DNA from: Acidobacteriota bacterium
GTDB taxonomy: Bacteria > Acidobacteriota > Thermoanaerobaculia > Thermoanaerobaculales > Thermoanaerobaculaceae
Assembly: GCA_003133645.1 (NCBI GenBank)
Contig: PKYI01000200.1
Span: 1 to 64,000 of the forward strand
Reading direction: 5' to 3'
DNA: 64,000 bases
The notes under the pieces are model-generated. The model saw only the letters and a program-made list of their open reading frames with translations, did no database searches and had not been told where the DNA came from. Positions 58,323-64,000 of this stretch are shown here, piece by piece; the first letter of the stretch is position 1, and each line of letters starts with the position of its first letter. The translations under genes and the position numbers were made by a program.

Positions 58323-60740
58323 ATGCGCAGGGAGATCCGCAAGGTCGGGGTGCTGGGTGCAGGCGTGATGGGCTCCGGAATCGCCGCACACCTCGCAAAC
58401 GCCAACGTGCCGGTGCTGCTGCTCGACATCGTCCCGCCCCAGCTCACGCCGGAGGACGAGAAGGCCGGGCTTACACGCGGCGACCGCCGATTCCGCAACA
58501 AGTTCGCGCTTGCCGGCATCGAGAACATCAAGACATCGAGGCCGTCGCTCCTCTACTCCAAGCGCTTCCTGCCTCTCGTCTCGGCCGGCAACTTCGAGGA
58601 CGACTGGGACAAACTCGCCGAGTGCGACTGGATCGTGGAGGTGGTGGTCGAGCGGCTCGACATCAAGAAGCAGGTGTTCGAGCGCTTGGACAAGGTCCGC
58701 CGCCCGGGCACGATCGTCTCCTCCAACACCTCGGGCCTGCCGATCAAGAAGATGGTCGAGGGGCGCTCGGACGACTTCCGCAAGAACTTCCTGGTGACGC
58801 ACTTCTTCAACCCGGTCAGATACATGCGCCTCCTCGAGGTGATCGCGGGCGAGGAGACCGATCCTGAGGTCGTCTCGTTCATGAGCGACTACGGCCAGTT
58901 CCTCCTCGGCAAGGGGATCGTGTTCGGCAAGGACACGCCGAACTTCGTCGCCAACCGGATCGGCGTCTACGGCCTCATGGCCACCGTGCACGCGATGGTC
59001 GAGATGGGCTACCAGGTGGACGAGGTGGACGCGATCACCGGGCCCGCGATGGGGCGGCCGAAGAGCGCGTCGTTCGGCACGGTGGACCTCGTCGGCCTCG
59101 ACACCATGGTGCACGTGGTGCGCACCCTGCGCGAGGAGTGCCCCGACGACGAGTGCCAGCCGACGTTCGCGGTGCCCGACTTCGTCACCAAGATGGTCGA
59201 GAACAAGCAGCTCGGCCGCAAGACGAAGGCCGGCTTCTTCAAGCGCGAGAAGGGCCCCAAGGGCGAGAACGTGGACTTCACCCTCGACTGGCAAACCGGC
59301 CAGTACCGCCCCAAGGCCAAGCTCGACGCCCCGTCGCTCAAGCAGACCAAGGGGATCCACGACTCCGGGGTGCGCATCAAGACGCTCGTGAACGCCGACG
59401 ACCGCGCCGGCGTCTTCGCGTGGCGGGTGACGCGCGACGCTCTGGCGTATTCCTCCCGGCGCCTCGGCGAGATCTCCGACACGATCGTGGACATCGACCA
59501 CGGCGCCACCTGGGGCTTCAACTGGGACCTCGGCCCGTTCGAGATCTGGGACGCCCTCGGCGTCGCCGAGACGGTCAAGCGCATGAAGGCCGAGGGCGTC
59601 GAGCCGGCGGCGTGGGTCGGCGAGATGCTGGAGTCGGACGCCGCCAGCTTCTACCGCGACGGCCTCGACGGCCGCGAGTTCTACGACCCGCGCAGCAAGT
59701 CCTATCGGGTGGTGCCGCGCCCCGCCAGCTTCCTCGTTCTGCGCGAGATCAAGCGGCGCACGCCGGCGGTGTTCGAGAACTCCGGTGCCTCGGTCGTGGA
59801 CCTCGGCGACGGCGTGGTATGCGTCGAGTTCCACTCGGCGCTGCAGCCCAAACTCAACCCGATCGACGACGACATGATGGACGCCGTTCATCAGGCGATC
59901 GCGATCGCCGAGAAGGACTTCCGCGGTCTCGTGGTCCACCACCAGGGGGAGCAGTTCTGCGCCGGCGCCAACCTGCTGATGATCCTCGAGGGTGCGATGA
60001 GCCAGCAGTGGACGGCCATCGACGCGATGGTCCGGAAGTTCCAGGGGATGACGATGGGGCTCCGCCGTGCGCGCGTCCCGGTGGTCACCGCCCCGTTCGG
60101 CTTCACTTTCGGCGGCGGCGCCGAGATCACGATGGCGGGGGACCGCGTCTGCGCCCTGGCGGAGACCTACATGGGCCTCATCGAGGTCGGCGTCGGGCTG
60201 GTCCCCGCCGGCGGAGGCCACGTCTTCATGCTCGAGCGCGTGCTCGACAGCTTGGACGAGCCGATCCTGTCGAACATGCCGTTCCTGCGCAAGGCGTTCG
60301 AGGCGATCGCCATGGCCAAGGTCGGGACGTCGGCGGAGGAGGCCCGCGAGCTCAAGTACCTGCGGCCGTTCGACCACGTCGAGATGAACCGCGACCAGCA
60401 GCTGTGGACCGCGAAGCGCATGGCGATCGCCATGGCCGAGGAGGGGTACCGCCCGCCGCTGCCGCGCACGTTCTACCTTCCCGGCCGCGACGGGCTCGCG
60501 ACTATCCAGACGCTGCTCCACAACATGAAAGTCACCCACTGGATCTCGTCGCACGACGAGAAGATCGCGACGCACGTCGGCAACATCCTGTGCGGCGGCG
60601 ACACCACGATCAACAACCCCGTGACCGAGCACGCGATCCTCGACCTCGAACGCGAAGCGTTCCTCTCGCTGCTCGGCGAGCCCAAGACGCTGGAACGGAT
60701 CCAGTACATGCTGATGAACAACAAGCCGTTGAGGAACTGA
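58323..60740 (+). CDS. fadN: 3-hydroxyacyl-CoA dehydrogenase/enoyl-CoA hydratase (FadN type)
   Basis: A bifunctional beta-oxidation enzyme of 805 aa with the dehydrogenase first, as in B. subtilis FadN. 'KVGVLGAGVMGSGIAAHLANANVPVLLLDI' binds NAD+, and 'LVTHFFNPVRYMRLLEVI' holds the catalytic His. The hydratase/isomerase domain lies in the last third ('HHQGEQFCAGANLLMIL', 'PFGFTFGGGAEITMAGDRVCALAETYMGL'). ATG 58323 follows AAAGGAG. It precedes fadA by 58 nt and is likely co-transcribed with it. Confidence 0.94.
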   Translation: MRREIRKVGVLGAGVMGSGIAAHLANANVPVLLLDIVPPQLTPEDEKAGLTRGDRRFRNKFALAGIENIKTSRPSLLYSKRFLPLVSAGNFEDDWDKLAECDWIVEVVVERLDIKKQVFERLDKVRRPGTIVSSNTSGLPIKKMVEGRSDDFRKNFLVTHFFNPVRYMRLLEVIAGEETDPEVVSFMSDYGQFLLGKGIVFGKDTPNFVANRIGVYGLMATVHAMVEMGYQVDEVDAITGPAMGRPKSASFGTVDLVGLDTMVHVVRTLREECPDDECQPTFAVPDFVTKMVENKQLGRKTKAGFFKREKGPKGENVDFTLDWQTGQYRPKAKLDAPSLKQTKGIHDSGVRIKTLVNADDRAGVFAWRVTRDALAYSSRRLGEISDTIVDIDHGATWGFNWDLGPFEIWDALGVAETVKRMKAEGVEPAAWVGEMLESDAASFYRDGLDGREFYDPRSKSYRVVPRPASFLVLREIKRRTPAVFENSGASVVDLGDGVVCVEFHSALQPKLNPIDDDMMDAVHQAIAIAEKDFRGLVVHHQGEQFCAGANLLMILEGAMSQQWTAIDAMVRKFQGMTMGLRRARVPVVTAPFGFTFGGGAEITMAGDRVCALAETYMGLIEVGVGLVPAGGGHVFMLERVLDSLDEPILSNMPFLRKAFEAIAMAKVGTSAEEARELKYLRPFDHVEMNRDQQLWTAKRMAIAMAEEGYRPPLPRTFYLPGRDGLATIQTLLHNMKVTHWISSHDEKIATHVGNILCGGDTTINNPVTEHAILDLEREAFLSLLGEPKTLERIQYMLMNNKPLRN

Positions 60741-60798
60741 TGCGCCGCCAATTCCCGACTCTCATCCCACAGGCTTCAAACCGCAGTCGGAGGTGACC

Positions 60799-61962
60799 AT
60801 GCCCAAAGCCGTGATCGTTTCCTACGCCCGCACCGCAATCGGCCGCGCCAAGAAGGGCAGCCTCAAGGACACCCGGCCGGAGGAGTTCGCCGCGCCGGTG
60901 CTGCAGGCTCTCCTCAAGCGCACGCCCGGACTTGAAGCTTCCATGGTGGACGACGTCATGCTCGGCTGCGCGATGCCCGAGGCTGAGCAGGGCATGAACG
61001 TCGCCCGCATGATCGCGCTGCTCGCCGGCTTTCCCGTCGAGGTCCCCGCCACGACGTTGAACCGCTTCTGCTCGTCGGGCTCGCAGTCGATCGCGTGGGC
61101 CGCCGACGTCATCCGCTCCGGCAACGCCGACGTGATCGTCGCCGGCGGCGTGGAGTCGATGTCGATGGTGCCGATGGGCGGCAACAAGATCATCGCCGAC
61201 CCGCCGCTCGTCGATGCCATGCCCAACGCCTACGCCTCGATGGGCACGACGGCCGAGGTCGTCGCCCGCCAGTTCGGGATCGGCCGCGAGGAGCAGGACG
61301 CCTTCGCGCTGCGCTCGCACCAGCGCGCCGCGGCCGCGATCGCTGCCGGGAAGTTCAAGGACGAGATCGTTCCCCTCAATGTGCGCACCATGGACAACGC
61401 GACGTGGCGCGAGTTCGTCTTCGACACCGACGAAGGCCCGCGCGCCGACACCTCGCTCGCGGCGCTGGCCAAGCTCAAACCGGCGTTCGACCCGCGCGGC
61501 ACCGTGACCGCCGGCAACTCCTCGCAGATCAACGACGGCGCCGCCGCAGCCGTCGTGATGTCGGACACGAAGGCAGCGGAGATGGGCCTCGAGCCGCTGG
61601 CGTTCGTGCAGAGCTGGGCGGTCGCCGGAGTCCCGCCCGACATCATGGGGATCGGTCCCGCGAAGGCGGTACCGAAGCTCTTGAAGAAGACCGGGCTCTC
61701 CCTCGCCGACATCGACCTCGTCGAGATCAACGAGGCGTTCGCGAGCCAGTCGATCTACTGCACCCGCGAGCTGGGGCTCGACCCCGAGAAGACGAACGTC
61801 AACGGCGGCGCGATCGCGACCGGCCATCCCCTCGGGGCGACCGGCGCGGTGCTGACCTGCAAGATCCTCGGCGAGATGAAGCGCCGCAACGCGAAGCGCG
61901 GCATCGTCACCATGTGCATCGGCGGCGGGATGGGGTTCGCCTACCTGCTCGAGCGCCCCTGA
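60799..61962 (+). CDS. fadA: Acetyl-CoA acyltransferase (3-ketoacyl-CoA thiolase)
   Basis: A 387-aa thiolase that cleaves 3-ketoacyl-CoA in the last step of beta-oxidation. The nucleophilic Cys is in '[22 protein letters not shown]'; '[16 protein letters not shown]' gives the His and '[16 protein letters not shown]' the second Cys. ATG 60799 has GGAGG five nt upstream; GTG 60793 in the ORF track is less likely. Next to fadN, it is the degradative enzyme rather than a biosynthetic one. Confidence 0.95.
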   Translation: MPKAVIVSYARTAIGRAKKGSLKDTRPEEFAAPVLQALLKRTPGLEASMVDDVMLGCAMPEAEQGMNVARMIALLAGFPVEVPATTLNRFCSSGSQSIAWAADVIRSGNADVIVAGGVESMSMVPMGGNKIIADPPLVDAMPNAYASMGTTAEVVARQFGIGREEQDAFALRSHQRAAAAIAAGKFKDEIVPLNVRTMDNATWREFVFDTDEGPRADTSLAALAKLKPAFDPRGTVTAGNSSQINDGAAAAVVMSDTKAAEMGLEPLAFVQSWAVAGVPPDIMGIGPAKAVPKLLKKTGLSLADIDLVEINEAFASQSIYCTRELGLDPEKTNVNGGAIATGHPLGATGAVLTCKILGEMKRRNAKRGIVTMCIGGGMGFAYLLERP

Positions 61963-61988
61963 GGGTTCCGCCGTCCGGTTGTGGACAC

Positions 61989-62009
61989 GGGACCCGCGCG
62001 CGCGGGCCC
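61989..62009. terminator. GC hairpin between convergent fadA and YraN-like genes
   Basis: GGGACCCGCG and CGCGGGCCC form a near-perfect stem around a tiny loop, 27 nt after the fadA stop and just before the convergent gene's stop. There is no T-tract, so it may be a weak or bidirectional terminator. Confidence 0.3.
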
Positions 62010-62014
62010 TTCCG

Positions 62015-62395
62015 CTACCCGAGCCCGTCGGCGCGAAACGCGGCGCGCAGGTGGCGGACGGAGGGCCGCCACGCGCTGACGGACACCGCGACGACGTCGA
62101 ACCGGCACGGCGGCGTCTCGCTGCCGCGGGCCAGATAGACCTCGGCGAGCCGCACCAGGCGCCGCTGCTTCGCTTGGGTGACGGCCTCCTCCGGAGTTCC
62201 TGCGCGGCCGCCGGTGCGTGTTTTCACCTCGACGAACACCAACGTGTCGCGGTCCCAGGCGACGATGTCGATCTCGCCGGCTGGACAGCGCCAGTTGCGC
62301 GCCTCGATCTTGAACCCTTTGAGCCTCAGGAACAGGGCCGCAAGCGCCTCCCCGCTCCTGGCGACGTTGGCTCGGTGGTCGCGGCGCTCTCCCAT
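62015..62395 (-). CDS. YraN/UPF0102 family endonuclease-like protein
   Basis: A 126-aa protein of the PD-(D/E)xK superfamily: 'GEALAALFLRLKGFKIEARNWRCPAGEIDIVAWD' and 'TLVFVEVKTRTGG' give the D-ExK catalytic pattern, with 'AVTQAKQRRLVRLAEVYL' after it. The family is linked to Holliday junction or DNA uptake processing, function unproven. ATG 62395 fits the domain start; the ORF-track GTG adds nine residues. It is 31 nt downstream of the FeS oxidoreductase gene. Confidence 0.88.
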   Translation of the reverse strand: MGERRDHRANVARSGEALAALFLRLKGFKIEARNWRCPAGEIDIVAWDRDTLVFVEVKTRTGGRAGTPEEAVTQAKQRRLVRLAEVYLARGSETPPCRFDVVAVSVSAWRPSVRHLRAAFRADGLG

Positions 62396-62426
62396 CGCCA
62401 GGCGCCCTCGTCCCGACACCACGGCG

Positions 62427-64000
62427 TCAGCTTCCGGACGCGGGCTGCGAGCTGTCCTTCGCGAGCGCCTGCGCTGCGAGCGTGATCACGTCCACCGTCC
62501 GCGCGTCCTCCATCCCCAGCTCCTGTTGCGCATTCCCCACCATGACGGCACAGAACGGGCAGGCGACGGCGACGTCCGTGGCGCCGGACTCCTGCAGCTG
62601 CTGCATCCGGGTCTGGTTGATCCGCGTGCCGAGCTTCTCCTCGAGCCACATCCGCCCGCCGCCGGCGCCGCAGCACATCGCCTTCTCGCGGGACAGCGGC
62701 GCCTCCTTGAGCGTCAGCCCCGGAATCGCCCCCAGGATCGCGCGCGGGGCCTCGTACTCGTGGTTGGTGCGCCCCAGGTAGCACGGGTCGTGGAACGTCA
62801 ACTCGCGACGCACCTCGCTCGTGAGCGTCAAGCGCCCGCTCGCCACGAGCTCCGCGATCAGCTGCGTGCCGTGCTTGACCTCGTACTGCCCGCCGAAATC
62901 GGGGTACTCGTGCGCCAGCGTGTTGAAGCAGTGCGGGCAGTTCGTGACGATCCTCTTGACGCCGCGCCCGTTCAGCATCTCGACGTTGGCCGCCGCCAGC
63001 GTCTGGAAGAGGTACTCGTTGCCGAGCCGGCGCGCCGCATCGCCGGTGCAGCGCTCCTCCGAGCCAAGGATCGCGAACTTCACGCCCGCGGCGTGCAACA
63101 GCTTGACCATCGCCTGCGAGGTCCGCTTGCCGGCGTCGTCGTACGACCCGGCGCACCCGACCCAGAACAGGAACTCGAACTCTCCCCCATCCGACGCCAG
63201 CGGCACGCCCAATCCCTTTGCCCAGTCGCCGCGCGTCTCCGGCGGGAGCTGCCAGGGGTTGCCGTTGACCTCCATTCCTCGGAACGCGGGCTCGGCCTCG
63301 CCGGGGAAAACGGCCTTCTCGAGCACGAGGTGCCGCCGCATCTCCACGATCCTGTCGACGTAGGAGATGAACAGCGGGCATGCCTCCTCGCACCACCGGC
63401 ACGTCGTGCACGCCCACACGACCTCGGGGTCGATCACGTCGCCGGCCAGCTCCCGGCTGGGCGTGCCGGGGGAACGCCCCGGATCGCCGATGATCTGGCC
63501 GGAGGAGGCCTTGAGGTGGTCGCGGAGCGCGATGGTAAGGTCGCGCGGAATGAGAGGCTTCTTGGTGATCGTGGTCGGGCACACCACCGTGCAGCGGCCG
63601 CACTCGGTGCAGGTGTAAAGGTCGAGCAGCTGCTTCCAGGTCAGGTCGGTGACCTTGGCGGCGCCGAGAGCGGTGCCTTCGACGATGTTCTCGAGGTCCA
63701 TCTTGCCGAGCCGGCCCGGCTCGTCGAGCGGCCTGAGCAGCACGTTCGGCAGCGCGGTGTAGACGTGGAAGTGCTTGGAGTACGGCAGGTAGTTGGCGAA
63801 CACGTAGAGCACCGTCAGGTGCACCCACCACGCCCCGACGTAGAGCCCGTGCAGCGCCGCCGCAGGGACTCCCGCGAGCCAGGCGCCCACCGCGGCCGAG
63901 GCCGGCGTCCACGCCCACGGGCCCGGCGACCCTCCGGCGATCCGCGCTCCGTCCACCAGCAGGTCCGTCACCATCAGGGCCGCGATCAGGCCGAGGATCA
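62427..64000 (-). CDS. Membrane FeS oxidoreductase (HdrD/DUF224-like), N terminus beyond window
   Basis: The visible 524 residues begin in hydrophobic sequence ('ILGLIAALMVTDLLVDG', then 'LYVGAWWVHLTVLYVFANYLP'), so an N-terminal NarI-like membrane domain continues past the right edge. Two [4Fe-4S] motifs, 'CTECGRCTVVCPTT' and 'CTTCRWCEEACPLF', are followed by two CCG domains ('CPHCFNTLAHEYPDFGG', 'MCCGAGGGRMWLEEKLG', 'ACPFCAVM'). Such proteins take electrons from ETF during beta-oxidation and reduce menaquinone. Proximity to fadN-fadA supports that role. The ORF-track ATG 63974 is inside the membrane domain. Confidence 0.85.
   Translation of the reverse strand, partial: ILGLIAALMVTDLLVDGARIAGGSPGPWAWTPASAAVGAWLAGVPAAALHGLYVGAWWVHLTVLYVFANYLPYSKHFHVYTALPNVLLRPLDEPGRLGKMDLENIVEGTALGAAKVTDLTWKQLLDLYTCTECGRCTVVCPTTITKKPLIPRDLTIALRDHLKASSGQIIGDPGRSPGTPSRELAGDVIDPEVVWACTTCRWCEEACPLFISYVDRIVEMRRHLVLEKAVFPGEAEPAFRGMEVNGNPWQLPPETRGDWAKGLGVPLASDGGEFEFLFWVGCAGSYDDAGKRTSQAMVKLLHAAGVKFAILGSEERCTGDAARRLGNEYLFQTLAAANVEMLNGRGVKRIVTNCPHCFNTLAHEYPDFGGQYEVKHGTQLIAELVASGRLTLTSEVRRELTFHDPCYLGRTNHEYEAPRAILGAIPGLTLKEAPLSREKAMCCGAGGGRMWLEEKLGTRINQTRMQQLQESGATDVAVACPFCAVMVGNAQQELGMEDARTVDVITLAAQALAKDSSQPASGS

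Noticed and set aside
58257-60632. 791-aa minus-strand ORF opposite fadN
   Set aside because: Antisense shadow with His/Val/Arg-rich composition; the plus strand has full beta-oxidation motifs.

Overview
The window is about 64 kb of G+C-rich (visibly near 70%) bacterial chromosome with tightly packed genes, many ATGA/GTGA start-stop overlaps and abundant GTG starts. A Tol-Pal system, lipoproteins, KdsD, MacB/Lol-type ABC export genes and a LigB-like remnant point to a diderm (Gram-negative) host. The mix of a 2,3-cyclic-diphosphoglycerate synthetase homologue, group 4 [NiFe] hydrogenase, haem-sensing kinase and fadN-fadA with a DUF224-type FeS oxidoreductase would fit Acidobacteriota (Thermoanaerobaculia-like) or a neighbouring phylum. 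That placement is inference and no marker gene here settles it. I see no rRNA, tRNA, CRISPR, insertion sequence or prophage.

Region by region. 0-7.2 kb (+): end of a TonB/TolA-like gene, tolB-pal-cpoB, rpsT, purC, an EF-G paralogue, and a cold-shock gene with a good promoter, structured leader and strong terminator. 7.2-15.6 kb (-): a partial complex I cluster (nuoB-nuoCD-nuoI), a lytic transglycosylase, xerD, an alkyltransferase-like protein, DinB, a ferritin-like protein, then a lower-G+C pair (methyltransferase and radical SAM/SPASM). 15.7-20 kb: a nuclease-XPD helicase fusion, CBS protein, glycosyltransferase, Smr protein. 20-24.2 kb (-): S2P protease-scpA-scpB-rluB-hisC. 24.3-27.9 kb: a c-haem sensor kinase with an NtrC-type regulator, facing a 67-aa membrane protein gene that has a sigma-54 promoter and two enhancer-like repeats. 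28-31.5 kb: folate genes, a geranylgeranyl reductase-like protein and two decayed genes.

32.9-48.5 kb (-) is the most interesting part. One operon encodes a group 4 [NiFe] hydrogenase with both CxxC ligand pairs kept, six further membrane or electron-transfer subunits including three antiporter-like ones, its own HycI-type maturation protease, a HydB/HydG-type NAD(P)H diaphorase and a molybdopterin protein of the formate dehydrogenase family whose catalytic motif looks altered. A response regulator and a membrane histidine kinase close the operon. The likely job is reversible coupling of H2 with NAD(P)H and possibly formate or another Mo/W substrate, linked to ion pumping.

48.8-64 kb: a broken DinB gene, a cyclic 2,3-DPG synthetase homologue, guaA, a four-gene ABC export operon (membrane-fusion protein, ATPase, two FtsX-type permeases), kdsD, and a beta-oxidation set (fadN, fadA) behind a promoter overlapped by a TGAAC-N4-GTTCA dyad. 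The window ends in a membrane FeS oxidoreductase that probably passes ETF electrons to quinone. Three decayed genes (about 31, 31.4 and 49 kb) carry internal deletions or truncations. These may be real genome erosion or assembly faults and should be checked against reads.
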